From NCBI RefSeq assembly GCF_000732625.1, contig NZ_JPJI01000026.1, positions 1-64,000 of the forward strand: a stretch of DNA of 64,000 bases, in the 5' to 3' direction. Below are positions 36,070-45,256 of this stretch, piece by piece. This stretch comes from Nonlabens ulvanivorans. Lineage in GTDB: Bacteria > Bacteroidota > Bacteroidia > Flavobacteriales > Flavobacteriaceae. Numbering within the stretch: position 1 is the first letter of the stretch; each line of letters opens with the position of its first letter. Under the pieces are notes generated by a model. That model was not told the DNA's origin, made no database searches, and saw only the letters and a program-made list of their open reading frames with translations. The translations under genes and the position numbers were made by a program.

Positions 36070-36960
36070 TTATTGAAGTATTTGCTTGAGCTCTTGTCGA
36101 TATTTACTAGCACTTTTACCAGTGAACTCTTTAAATATTTTATTGAAGTGTGAGAAGTTATTAAATCCACAATCAAAACAGATATCGGTTATACTAAGTT
36201 GTGTTTCTGACAATAGCTTTGTAGCATGCACCACCCTATACTCATTTACAATTTTAGTAAACGTTTTACCAGATGTCTTTTTAAAATAGCGACAAAAAGC
36301 CGGCACGGTCATACTGACCTGACTAGCAATTTCCTCTAATGGTATGTGGTTTTGAAAATTTTGATTGATGTACTTATAAATGATTTCGGTCTTAGAATTG
36401 TCTTGCAATTCAGTCTCAAACGTAAAACTCTCTGCATTTAAGATTTCATAATCATCAGTAATGGCTAGTTCATTTAATATATCTAGCAATAATAATGTTC
36501 TAGCAAATCCTTTCAACTCGTGTAGCTTATGAATTTGTTCTCCTAACTGCTCTTGTGTTTGTTGTTTAAAAAGCAAACCGTTCTTTGCTCTTTCAAATAG
36601 GTGTTTAATCGATTCCATCTCTGGAACATTAAAAAAGCCGTCCCCTAAAAAATTAGGTAAGAACTGCACTAGTAATTCAGATCCATGGTTAGGTCTATCT
36701 GTATATCCTATATGTGGTAACATAGAACCTATCAATAACAATTGACTGTCATTATAATAGGACATGTGGTTTCCTATATGGCGTTTTCCTTGACCTTCAT
36801 TAACGTATACTAATTCAATCTCGGGATGAAAATGCCAGAAAGGTTTTAGTTCACTACGTTCTGTTGTACTTTTTTGAACAAAAATAGAATTCCCAAAATC
36901 TGGATTAACTTTCTTTAAAGTGGGCTTTTTAAGTAACATATGACTTCTATTTAACAACAC
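36070..36960 (-). CDS. AraC-family transcriptional regulator
   Basis: A DNA-binding protein of 296 residues. The N-terminal cupin-like sensor (about residues 30-130) has FWHFHPEIELVYVNEGQGKRHIGN. The C-terminal pair of helix-turn-helix motifs (about 195-295) has IPLEEIASQVSMTVPAFCRYFKK and ITDICFDCGFNNFSHFNKIFKEF. It probably responds to a small molecule. Neighbours are the aldehyde dehydrogenase downstream and a divergent secreted protein, so both are candidate targets. Confidence 0.92.
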   Translation of the reverse strand: MLLNRSHMLLKKPTLKKVNPDFGNSIFVQKSTTERSELKPFWHFHPEIELVYVNEGQGKRHIGNHMSYYNDSQLLLIGSMLPHIGYTDRPNHGSELLVQFLPNFLGDGFFNVPEMESIKHLFERAKNGLLFKQQTQEQLGEQIHKLHELKGFARTLLLLDILNELAITDDYEILNAESFTFETELQDNSKTEIIYKYINQNFQNHIPLEEIASQVSMTVPAFCRYFKKTSGKTFTKIVNEYRVVHATKLLSETQLSITDICFDCGFNNFSHFNKIFKEFTGKSASKYRQELKQILQ

Positions 36961-37085
36961 AAAGGTCGGGCTAAATCTCTTAATTATATGTTATTTTAAT
37001 ACGAAAACGTTATAGTTTAACCTATAGAGTTAATATAGCATATAACATAGTCAAATCTGTTGTTTTCTAAGCATGCATAGCACTT

Positions 37086-37093
37086 TAAATTTG
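37086..37093 (+). promoter_or_regulatory. Promoter -7 box TAAATTTG
   Basis: Matches TAnnTTTG, 30 bases before the ATG at 37124, and inside the longer open frame, which argues against the start at 37073. Confidence 0.55.
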
Positions 37094-37123
37094 TCATGTA
37101 AATCATCATTAAAATATAAAAAG

Positions 37124-37693
37124 ATGAAAACAATGAAAAATTTATTAATTATAGCCCTTATGTTAACGACTTTAACAAGCTATGCGACGAAATTGACAAA
37201 CACTGTACCTGCAACAAATGTAACTACCGTACAGTTTAACAATGTGAAGAAAGGTCATTTACTGACTATTAAAGATGCGACAGAGGCAACTCTTTATAGC
37301 GAGACGATACAATTAAGTGGTAATTATAAACAGCAGTTTGATTTAACCTCTCTAGAAAATGGAACTTATAGAATTGAGCTAGATAAAGACAGCCAGGTAT
37401 TAAGTCAACAATTTAATGTTAACAATGGTATGGTAACTTTCTCAACAGAGAATGTGTTCTATAAACCTATTGCAATGCAAAAAAACAATCAAATTCTAAT
37501 ATCACAATTAGCTTCTAGCGATGAAGTATTAGATGTACAGATTTACTATAATGACAGTTTAATCCATGAAGATGAGATATCAGACGCTGCGGTGTTGAAT
37601 AGAATTTACCAATTATCTTCTGATAAAAAAGGTGAATACTTCATTGTAATGAAATCTGCTGGGAAGACCTTTTACAAGTCTATCACGATTTAA
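37124..37693 (+). CDS. Secreted protein of unknown function
   Basis: Signal peptide MKTMKNLLIIALMLTTLTSYATK, then about 167 residues with a beta-rich sandwich character: repeated pattern LYSETIQLSGNYKQQFDLTSLENGTYRIEL resembling the Por-secretion-tail or fibronectin-like modules that follow the NGxY(R/T)I(E/V) motif. A sensory or structural role is possible; no family firmly recognised. The ATG at 37124 is chosen because of the promoter box upstream and the clean signal peptide. The gene is divergent from the AraC gene and followed by a strong terminator. Confidence 0.7.
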   Translation: MKTMKNLLIIALMLTTLTSYATKLTNTVPATNVTTVQFNNVKKGHLLTIKDATEATLYSETIQLSGNYKQQFDLTSLENGTYRIELDKDSQVLSQQFNVNNGMVTFSTENVFYKPIAMQKNNQILISQLASSDEVLDVQIYYNDSLIHEDEISDAAVLNRIYQLSSDKKGEYFIVMKSAGKTFYKSITI

Positions 37694-37715
37694 ATCGTTT
37701 CATAATTTATGAAAG

Positions 37716-37742
37716 GGCTGCTTTAATAGGCAGCCTTTTTTT
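37716..37742 (+). terminator. Terminator after the secreted protein
   Basis: GGCTGC pairs with GCAGCC, followed by seven T. Confidence 0.85.
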
Positions 37743-37796
37743 ATGGCCTATATTCTGTGATATCTATTTATTACATTTACTTCAAATCGTAATAGC

Positions 37797-39077
37797 ATTT
37801 TAAGTAAAAGACAAAAATCATTCAATATCATTCTCCTCATTCTTGCTGGAGAAGCAAATTTTATTCTACCCTTTGTACTAGCTCGCATCTTTAGACCTAC
37901 GGTACTAGACCTATTTGAACTTAGTAATTTAGAATTAGGAGCTTGTTTTTCAGTTTATGGCATCGTGGCTTTTATCTCATACCTATTGGGCGGTAGCCTG
38001 GCAGATAAGTTTCAACCACGCTACTTAATGGCTTTCTCTTTATTTCTAACAGCGTTAGGTGGAATATACATGTCTACATATCCGTCATATTTAGGACTAA
38101 GCATTCTTTATGGTTACTGGGGTTTTACGACTATATTCCTCTTCTGGGCAGCAATGATTAAAGCGACCAGAGTTTGGGGTGGACAACACCGACAAGGTAT
38201 CGCCTTTGGACTACTGGATGGTGGTCGTGGTTTAGTTTCGTTTGCCTTTGGATGGTTAGGTATTCTTATTTTTTCAATACTATTAGTAAATGAGATCGAA
38301 GTTTCTAGCTTACTAGAACGTAAAGAAGCATATCGATACGTCGTTCTTATTTGTTCTATCATCATCACTTTAATAGGCGTACTATTGATCATCGTATTAA
38401 AAGATAATCCCAATCAGCAAACTAGTAGTCCAAGAATAATATCTACCCGTCAGGTCTTCAACAATTATCTTAAAGTACTTCAATTACCATCAGTTTGGTT
38501 ATTGATGATTATTATACTGTGTGCTTATACTGGTTATAAAATCACAGATATTTATTCTCAATATGCTAATGAAGTCATGGGATATAATGAAACAGATGCT
38601 GCCGCTATAGGTAGTAATTTACTGGGCATACGTATCATCATCGGTATCATCATAGGACTACTGGCAGACAAAACTCGATCTTCATTAATGATGATCATCA
38701 GCTTTGCAATTACCATCATAGGAGCGTTAATATTTGCATTAGGTTTTATAGAGGCTCATACCACGATTCTTTTTGGTTTTACAATAATAACAGTTGCTAC
38801 AGGAGTATATGCTTTTAGAACGCTGTACTTCTCTGCCATACAAGAAGGAAAAATACCTATGGCCGTTACCGGTACTGCGGTAGGACTTATATCATTAGTA
38901 GGGTATACGCCAGATATATTTATGGGTCCGGCAATGGGAATACTATTAGACGATTCACCTGGCGCGCTAGGTTTTCAAAAGGTGTTTCTAATGCTTGCTA
39001 TATTTGCTTTAGTAGGATTAATAGCCGCATATCTTTTTCATCGTTTAAATACTAAGCAACTACCGCAAGATCTGTAA
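37797..39077 (+). CDS. MFS transporter, start codon non-canonical or misassigned
   Basis: A 12-helix transporter of the major facilitator superfamily. The first ATG/GTG/TTG-type start in frame is a GTG at 37965, which would delete the first helix. The frame is open up to 37761, and the upstream codons encode a convincing first segment (FNIILLILAGEANFILPFVLARIFRPTVLDLF), followed by ELGACFSVYG and then LLGGSLADKFQPR, the usual loop 2-3 motif. I see no ATG, GTG or TTG upstream in frame; ATT at 37797 would give a standard basic head (LSKRQKSFN). The substrate is unknown. The real start needs checking. Confidence 0.75.
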   Translation: MLSKRQKSFNIILLILAGEANFILPFVLARIFRPTVLDLFELSNLELGACFSVYGIVAFISYLLGGSLADKFQPRYLMAFSLFLTALGGIYMSTYPSYLGLSILYGYWGFTTIFLFWAAMIKATRVWGGQHRQGIAFGLLDGGRGLVSFAFGWLGILIFSILLVNEIEVSSLLERKEAYRYVVLICSIIITLIGVLLIIVLKDNPNQQTSSPRIISTRQVFNNYLKVLQLPSVWLLMIIILCAYTGYKITDIYSQYANEVMGYNETDAAAIGSNLLGIRIIIGIIIGLLADKTRSSLMMIISFAITIIGALIFALGFIEAHTTILFGFTIITVATGVYAFRTLYFSAIQEGKIPMAVTGTAVGLISLVGYTPDIFMGPAMGILLDDSPGALGFQKVFLMLAIFALVGLIAAYLFHRLNTKQLPQDL

Positions 39078-39083
39078 TGATTC

Positions 39084-39099
39084 CGCTTTCGCGAAAGCG
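39084..39099. repeat. CGCTTTCGCGAAAGCG palindrome, copy 6
   Basis: Perfect core, extended to a perfect 22-bp palindrome (39081-39102), right before the bidirectional terminator in the convergent gap. Confidence 0.95.
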
Positions 39100-39104
39100 G
39101 AAAC

Positions 39105-39135
39105 AAAAAAAGCAGCCTTCTCAGACTGCTTTTTG
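39105..39135. terminator. Bidirectional terminator
   Basis: AAAAAAGCAG pairs with CTGCTTTTT around a loop of ten bases. Serves the MFS gene and the metalloprotease gene. Confidence 0.8.
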
Positions 39136-39155
39136 AAATATGAAATCAACTTACA

Positions 39156-41594
39156 TTATCTAGGATTCAATATTAAATCAACTCGAGCTAACAAATCTTC
39201 ATAATGGTATTTATTGACCTGATTAGATGCTGAATTTCTCTTACTGCGTAGGGTAGATTGTAAGGTGTTTAATTCACCTCTTACTAATGCTCTAACATCA
39301 CTTTGTGGGATATTATAAGAACTACGAGTAGAGTTTTCTGTCATAAGGTAAGCTAGTCGATCGATATAAACTCTTTGTAGATTTCTCTTATAGATATCTG
39401 TAGTAGATTTTGAAAAGATTCCTTTTCTAACATCTTGAAGCATTTCTAGTGCCGTGTAATAATTAGTATCTACAGTTTCAGAATTAATTAATCTACCGAT
39501 GCGATCAAAGCTCAATAAACTATTTAATTGACGAGCCTGTATCGATCTTAACCTTTCAAAGTAACCTTGAGGCGCTATATTTTGAACGATATTTTTATCA
39601 ACTAGCCAGCTAGGTGTATCAAAGACATTATCTATAACCCATTGAACAGATTCTTTTTGGGTCTTTTTATCTACCGTACTATAAACAGTTCCAGACTGTG
39701 ATGGCTTTTTAAGATCTTCATTAACGCCACCTACATTAGTCACTACATGACCAGCATATCTAGAATACACGCCTAGTAACTCACCATACAATTCTTGTAA
39801 ATCGTCATAATTGTCTGTTTGATTAGACGTCCATGAAGATAAATTTTGCGCTACGTATTTCAAGTTTTTCATTCCATAAGTACTCGCTTTAATAGGATCG
39901 TTACCTATCGCTTCTGTTTGAGATTGTGGATCAAAACGGCTGCTCTGACGACCAAACTTATATGTAGGATCACCAGCTTTTTCCATGATCCAACTATTTA
40001 AAGTAGCCACTTCATCTTCTGGAGATGCAGCATCAGGAATCACACGATAACCCCAATTAGTTGCATAATGATCATAAGGTCCCATCTGACGTACAAACCT
40101 GATATTCTCATCACCAGGTTGTGCGATATAGTTATAACGAGCATAATCCATTAAACTAGCCGCGATACCGTTTTCTTGAGTAAAGGCACCGTTTCTATAA
40201 TCCTCTACATCATATGCATAACTAGCAGCCATATTGTGAGGAAAACCTAATGCGTGTCCTACTTCATGAGCGATTACTTGGCGCATCATTTCACCCATTT
40301 CTTCTGTATCTGTATCTAAAGTACGAGCACTAGGATTAGCTGCTCCAGTTTCTAATAGATATCTGTTTCTATAAGATCTTAAGTGATTGTGATACCAGAT
40401 GATATCACTTTCAATAATCTCTCCACTACGTGGATCACTTACAGATGGTCCTACGGCGTTACGTGTTGTACTAGCTACATATCTCACTACAGAGTATCTA
40501 ATATCTTCTGGGCTAAACTCTGGATCTTCCTCTGGTGTAGGCGCATCTCTCGCGATAATCGCATTTTTAAATCCTGCGGTTTCAAAAGGCTTTTGCCAGT
40601 CCTCAATACCTTGTTTGATGTATTCTTTTAGGTTTTCTGGTGTACCTGGATCTAGATAATAGATGATAGGCTTTATAGGTTCTACTAATTCTCCTCTCGC
40701 ATAAGCTTCTGGATCTTTAGGCTCTAATCTCCATCGACGTATATAGGTTTTCTCATCTGCTTTTAACGCTTTACTAGAATAGTCAATTTGATCTACCGTA
40801 AAAAACCCTACTCTAGGATCAAATAATCTAGGTTGCATAGGGACTTCTGGTAACAGAATCATCGACTGATTTACCTGCATACTTATAGAACCTACAGAAC
40901 TGTTAGATGGTGGCTCTGACGCTGTAAAAGTAAAATCTTGTTTTACTTCTATATTCTCTGGAAATGACTTTACAGAATTGATAAAGCTGCGGTTCTTATC
41001 TAAGCTTCTCACCTTATACTGCTTTCTTAATCGAGAACTTAATCCACTTATGGAGGGAACATCAGTACTTAAAAATTTAGTCACATTGATCACTACGGCA
41101 GTAGAATCTGCACTGAAAGTTTCTATATCAAACGCATACATGATAGGCTCATAATTGTTAACCTTTACAGAATTTCCTATCGCTGCTGTAGAATCCAATG
41201 CTACCTCACTATAGGACTTTACCTTAAGTAAGATCTTATTTTGAAAACGTTCCCATGCAACTACTTGTTGATTTGTTTTACTACCAGCATTCATGTATCC
41301 ACCACCTAGATTAGATGGTATTTGTGCAATACGTGTCACCCATAACATATCTTTTTCAAGCATGTCGTTAGGGATCTCATAGAAAAAATCGTCTTCTACT
41401 TGATGTGTTTTAAACAATCCATCATCGGTTATCGCATCAGTAGTAATGACCTTACTGTAGGATTTGAATTTTGGTTTTTTCTTGCTGGTTTTTTCTGATT
41501 CAGTTTTTGCAGCAACTGCCTTTTGTGCTGTCTTACAAGATGTAGAGAACGCAAAAAGGAACATCATTGCTATGAGTAAGCCTGATTTTTTCAT
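39156..41594 (-). CDS. Zinc-dependent metalloprotease, secreted lipoprotein
   Basis: A large envelope lipoprotein of 812 residues: lipobox FAFSTSCKT, then DUF5117/DUF5118-like N-terminal regions (FYEIPNDMLEKDMLWVTRI), and a metzincin-type active site HEVGHALGFPHNM (HExxHxxGxxH), about residues 445-457. A Met-turn candidate (SLMDYARYNY) follows. The C-terminal 250 residues match the DUF4953-type region. Such proteases are common in Bacteroidota, but their substrates are not characterised. It faces the MFS gene convergently and shares a short upstream region with the divergent phosphodiesterase-like gene. Confidence 0.9.
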   Translation of the reverse strand: MKKSGLLIAMMFLFAFSTSCKTAQKAVAAKTESEKTSKKKPKFKSYSKVITTDAITDDGLFKTHQVEDDFFYEIPNDMLEKDMLWVTRIAQIPSNLGGGYMNAGSKTNQQVVAWERFQNKILLKVKSYSEVALDSTAAIGNSVKVNNYEPIMYAFDIETFSADSTAVVINVTKFLSTDVPSISGLSSRLRKQYKVRSLDKNRSFINSVKSFPENIEVKQDFTFTASEPPSNSSVGSISMQVNQSMILLPEVPMQPRLFDPRVGFFTVDQIDYSSKALKADEKTYIRRWRLEPKDPEAYARGELVEPIKPIIYYLDPGTPENLKEYIKQGIEDWQKPFETAGFKNAIIARDAPTPEEDPEFSPEDIRYSVVRYVASTTRNAVGPSVSDPRSGEIIESDIIWYHNHLRSYRNRYLLETGAANPSARTLDTDTEEMGEMMRQVIAHEVGHALGFPHNMAASYAYDVEDYRNGAFTQENGIAASLMDYARYNYIAQPGDENIRFVRQMGPYDHYATNWGYRVIPDAASPEDEVATLNSWIMEKAGDPTYKFGRQSSRFDPQSQTEAIGNDPIKASTYGMKNLKYVAQNLSSWTSNQTDNYDDLQELYGELLGVYSRYAGHVVTNVGGVNEDLKKPSQSGTVYSTVDKKTQKESVQWVIDNVFDTPSWLVDKNIVQNIAPQGYFERLRSIQARQLNSLLSFDRIGRLINSETVDTNYYTALEMLQDVRKGIFSKSTTDIYKRNLQRVYIDRLAYLMTENSTRSSYNIPQSDVRALVRGELNTLQSTLRSKRNSASNQVNKYHYEDLLARVDLILNPR

Positions 41595-41741
41595 GTGATT
41601 ATGATAAAGTAAAATTTAGGACTACAAAATATATCATCTTACTGTTCTTATCATAAATGCTATGAAAACGTTAACAAACATTAACAAATTCAAAAATCTG
41701 TTATTACAATCCCATACCTTTAAAACTCAAATCTATCATCG

Positions 41742-42467
41742 ATGAATTATAGACACTTCCTTTTCATATTATTACCTACACTTTTCATCTCTTCTTGCCA
41801 TAATGCTCAAGATTTAACGATAGAAGATGAGCGTTTTCATATCAAGGTGATTGACCTTAATAATCAAAATCTAGAGTTATACTGGTTAAATAATAAAGGG
41901 GAAAAGATTGAAACCTTTAATAATCTTAAAAATCATCTCGACCAGAATGGAGATAGCCTTATCTATGCCATGAATGCTGGGATGTATCTTAAAGACCACT
42001 CACCGCAAGGCCTTTATATAGAAAATGGAATTATTCATAAACAAATAGATACTACCACTACTGGATATGGTAATTTCTACTTGCAGCCCAATGGCATTTT
42101 TTACCTAACTAAAGACGGAACAGCAAAGGTGACATCAACACAAGATCTTACCGACTTGAGTAATATTAAATATGCGACACAATCTGGTCCCATGCTAGTT
42201 ATAGATGGAATGATTCATCCCGCTTTTAATAAAGGTTCTAAGAACGTTCATATACGCAATGCAGTGGGCATTTTACCAGATGGACGTTTATTGCTAGTCA
42301 TTTCTCGAGAAAAGATAAACTTCTATGATTTAGCTACTTTTTACTTACAGCATGGCTGTAATAATGCCTTATATCTGGATGGCTTTGTTTCTCGCATCTA
42401 TGATCCTGCAAACGGCATTGAGCAAATGGATGGAAGATTTGGGGTAATGATAGGTGTGAAAAATTAA
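41742..42467 (+). CDS. Phosphodiester glycosidase-family lipoprotein (NAGPA domain)
   Basis: The N-terminus has a signal peptide with the lipobox FISSCHN. The NAGPA-type domain has YAMNAGMYLKDHSPQGLYIENG, IRNAVGILPDGRLLLVIS and NALYLDGFVSRIYDP, the set expected of phosphodiester glycosidases such as the mammalian uncovering enzyme. The exact substrate is unknown; envelope glycan or phospholipid remodelling is plausible. At 241 residues it is a compact version. Co-directional with rel, but a palindrome and about 110 bases separate them, so it probably has its own unit. Confidence 0.85.
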   Translation: MNYRHFLFILLPTLFISSCHNAQDLTIEDERFHIKVIDLNNQNLELYWLNNKGEKIETFNNLKNHLDQNGDSLIYAMNAGMYLKDHSPQGLYIENGIIHKQIDTTTTGYGNFYLQPNGIFYLTKDGTAKVTSTQDLTDLSNIKYATQSGPMLVIDGMIHPAFNKGSKNVHIRNAVGILPDGRLLLVISREKINFYDLATFYLQHGCNNALYLDGFVSRIYDPANGIEQMDGRFGVMIGVKN

Positions 42468-42499
42468 TGTTTTTAAAGTAATGAAAAGTATTTCGGTTA

Positions 42500-42515
42500 C
42501 GCTTTCGCGAAAGCG
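42500..42515. repeat. CGCTTTCGCGAAAGCG palindrome, copy 7
   Basis: Perfect core between the NAGPA gene and rel. Confidence 0.95.
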
Positions 42516-42569
42516 TCAAAAAACCTAACAATCTGCTCTTAAAACCATTGTCTTTTAAAAAGAGAAGTG

Positions 42570-42577
42570 TAACTTTA
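42570..42577 (+). promoter_or_regulatory. Probable rel promoter, TAACTTTA box
   Basis: TAACTTTA is one base off TAnnTTTG and ends 4 bases before the rel ATG. A TTG lies 19 bases upstream (42548), a usual -33 spacing. Confidence 0.45.
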
Positions 42578-42581
42578 CTAT

Positions 42582-44783
42582 ATGACAGAACTAGAAATTC
42601 TAGAAGAGAATAAACGCATCGCGCAAGGCTATAAAGACTTACTTAAAATAAGTTATCAAACGCTTACAGACGAAGATAAAAAGCTGATTAGAAAGGCTTT
42701 TGACATTGCTGTTGAAGCGCATGCACCACAACGTCGCAAATCTGGAGAAGCTTATATTTTTCATCCTATTGCAGTGGCAAAAATTGTGGCAAAACAAATA
42801 GGTCTAGACGCCAGTGCAATAGCCGCTGCCCTTTTACACGATGTGGTGGAAGATACAGAGTACACGCTAGATGATATTGAAAGACTATTCGGTATTACCA
42901 TCGCAAAAATAGTAGATGGCCTAACAAAGATTGCACACCTTAAAAAAGATGCAGACATCTCTCAACAAGCAGAGAATTTCCGTAAAATGTTACTAACTCT
43001 TAATGAAGACATTAGGGTTATTATTATTAAAATAGCTGACCGCTTGCACAATATGCAAACTATGGACAGTATGCCTGATTATAAACAGGTGAAAATTGCA
43101 AGTGAAACCTTGTATATCTATGCTCCTATCGCTCACAGATTAGGACTTTATAATATTAAGACAGAACTAGAAGATCTAGGATTAAAATATACAGAACCTG
43201 ATGTTTTTAATGACATACAGAAATCTATAAAGGAATCAAAAGAAGAGCAAGATCAGTTTATTGAAGACTTTGCTGCTATTATAGACGACTCTTTAGAAAA
43301 GGAAGGACTAGAATATACCATTAAAGGTAGACCTAAATCTGTTTTCTCTATACGTCGCAAGATGTTAAAGCAAAACGTATCTTTTGATGAAGTCTATGAT
43401 AAATTTGCTGTGCGTATTGTTTTCCGTAGCGATAGAGCAAATGAGAAGTTTCTCGCCTGGAAGATTTATTCTATAGTGACAGATCATTTTAGGCCTAATC
43501 CTGTGCGATTGCGAGACTGGATCAGTAGTCCTAAGTCTACTGGTTATGAAGCATTACACATTACAGTGATGGGACCAGATGGACGCTGGGTTGAGGTGCA
43601 AATACGTAGTGAACGTATGCACGAAATTGCCGAAAAAGGGTATGCCGCGCATTATAAATATAAACAAGGTAATCAAGAAGATGGACTAGATGTCTGGTTG
43701 AATAGATTGCAAGACGCTCTAGAAAATGCAGATTCAAGTGCGATTGATTTTGTAGAAGAATTTAAACTTAATTTATATAGCAAAGAGATTTTTGTTTTTA
43801 CTCCAAAGGGTGAATTAAAATCTTTACCTAAAGGTGCTACACCATTAGATTTTGCTTTTAGTATCCATACAGAGGTCGGACTTAAAACTCGTGGTGCGAG
43901 AGTAAATGGTAAATTAGTACCATTATCACATGAATTAAATAGTGGTGATCAAGTCGATATTATTACATCAGAGAATCAAAAACCTACTAAAAACTGGCTG
44001 GATTATGCCACTACTGCTCGAGCGAGGCAAAAAATTAAATCTGCTCTAAAGGATGATCAAAAAGACATCGCTCTAGAAGGTAAAGCAGTTCTTAATAGAA
44101 AATTGCGATCACTAAAGATTCCATTAGACGAGAAGTCTATTAATCAAATGGTTAACTTCTTTAAGTTAAAAACGAGTCATGATTTATTTTATCGTGTAGG
44201 TTTAGGTACCATAGATAATAAGATGATTAAAGAATATGCTAACAGTCGCAGTAATGCATTGTATTCTTTTATCAAAAATAAAATAAGAAAGCCTAAGGAG
44301 AATCCTGATATTCATAAAGAAGAGGTTACAGAAAATTATGACCAGTTAGTTTTTGGGAAAGATCAACAAAAACTAGATTACTCTTTTTCAAAGTGTTGTA
44401 ATCCATTGCCGGGCGATTCTGTCTTTGGATTCATAACTGTCACAGACGGAATTAAGGTTCATAAAAATAATTGTCCTAATGCTATTAGTATGCAAAGTAA
44501 ATTTGCATATCGTATTATGAGCGCAAAATGGATCGATTCTAGTCAACAAGAGTATCGTGCAGACGTAATACTCACAGGAATTGATCGCATGGGATTAGTT
44601 CAAGAAGTGACCAGAGTTATTTCTGAGAATATGCACGTAAATATTAGAAACATTAGTTTTACAAGTAATGATGGTATTTTTAAAGGAGAAATCACTGTTG
44701 TGGTTCCCCATAAAAATATGCTCATAAGATTAATGGAAAATTTAAATAAGCTTAACGGGATTGATAAAGTCACGAGAGTATAA
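42582..44783 (+). CDS. rel: Bifunctional (p)ppGpp synthetase/hydrolase
   Basis: Makes and degrades the stringent-response alarmones. Order of domains in 733 residues: the HD hydrolase (about residues 45-200, [12 protein letters not shown] and [15 protein letters not shown]), the synthetase (about 235-360, [13 protein letters not shown] and [10 protein letters not shown]), the TGS domain ([29 protein letters not shown]), a conserved zinc-finger-like region ([11 protein letters not shown]), and a C-terminal ACT domain ([21 protein letters not shown]). HD and synthetase sites both look intact, so the enzyme is probably bifunctional. It is the first gene of rel-fur-purA, with the next gene 5 bases away. 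Confidence 0.96.
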   Translation: MTELEILEENKRIAQGYKDLLKISYQTLTDEDKKLIRKAFDIAVEAHAPQRRKSGEAYIFHPIAVAKIVAKQIGLDASAIAAALLHDVVEDTEYTLDDIERLFGITIAKIVDGLTKIAHLKKDADISQQAENFRKMLLTLNEDIRVIIIKIADRLHNMQTMDSMPDYKQVKIASETLYIYAPIAHRLGLYNIKTELEDLGLKYTEPDVFNDIQKSIKESKEEQDQFIEDFAAIIDDSLEKEGLEYTIKGRPKSVFSIRRKMLKQNVSFDEVYDKFAVRIVFRSDRANEKFLAWKIYSIVTDHFRPNPVRLRDWISSPKSTGYEALHITVMGPDGRWVEVQIRSERMHEIAEKGYAAHYKYKQGNQEDGLDVWLNRLQDALENADSSAIDFVEEFKLNLYSKEIFVFTPKGELKSLPKGATPLDFAFSIHTEVGLKTRGARVNGKLVPLSHELNSGDQVDIITSENQKPTKNWLDYATTARARQKIKSALKDDQKDIALEGKAVLNRKLRSLKIPLDEKSINQMVNFFKLKTSHDLFYRVGLGTIDNKMIKEYANSRSNALYSFIKNKIRKPKENPDIHKEEVTENYDQLVFGKDQQKLDYSFSKCCNPLPGDSVFGFITVTDGIKVHKNNCPNAISMQSKFAYRIMSAKWIDSSQQEYRADVILTGIDRMGLVQEVTRVISENMHVNIRNISFTSNDGIFKGEITVVVPHKNMLIRLMENLNKLNGIDKVTRV

Positions 44784-44788
44784 AAAAT

Positions 44789-45256
44789 ATGAGTAAAATT
44801 ATTAACAGTCTAGAGAACGAACAGGAAATAGTGAAGAATGTATTCACTCAGTTTCTTACCGATAATAAGCATCGCAAGACACCTGAACGTTATGCCATTT
44901 TGAATGAAATTTATGCTAGTGAAGACCATTTTGATGTGGAGTCATTATACATAAAAATGAAGAATCAAAACTATCGTGTAAGTCGCGCCACGCTTTATAA
45001 TACTATAGAATTATTATTAGCCAGCGGTCTGGTAAGAAGACATCAATTTGGTCAAAATCAATCACATTATGAAAAGTCATTTTTTGATAAACAACATGAT
45101 CATGTAATCCTTACAGATACCGGTGAAGTTATCGAATTTTGTGATCCGAGAATAGAGTCAATAAAAAAGACTATTGAAGAGATTTTTAATGTTACAATTA
45201 CCAATCATTCTTTATATTTTTACGGCCTTAAAAACACAACTGAAAAACAAGACTAA
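44789..45256 (+). CDS. Fur-family transcriptional regulator
   Basis: A winged-helix, metal-dependent repressor of 155 residues. The DNA-binding domain has [25 protein letters not shown] and [18 protein letters not shown]. The metal-binding region has [23 protein letters not shown]. Only one cysteine is seen, so the structural CxxC pairs of classical Fur are missing, as in several Bacteroidota homologues. Its metal (iron, zinc, manganese) or peroxide role cannot be told. It lies between rel and purA and overlaps purA by one base. Confidence 0.92.
   Translation: MSKIINSLENEQEIVKNVFTQFLTDNKHRKTPERYAILNEIYASEDHFDVESLYIKMKNQNYRVSRATLYNTIELLLASGLVRRHQFGQNQSHYEKSFFDKQHDHVILTDTGEVIEFCDPRIESIKKTIEEIFNVTITNHSLYFYGLKNTTEKQD

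Noticed and set aside
37740-37965. Frameshift in the MFS gene
   Set aside because: The correct frame stays open through the missing first helix, so only the start codon is in question, not the frame.
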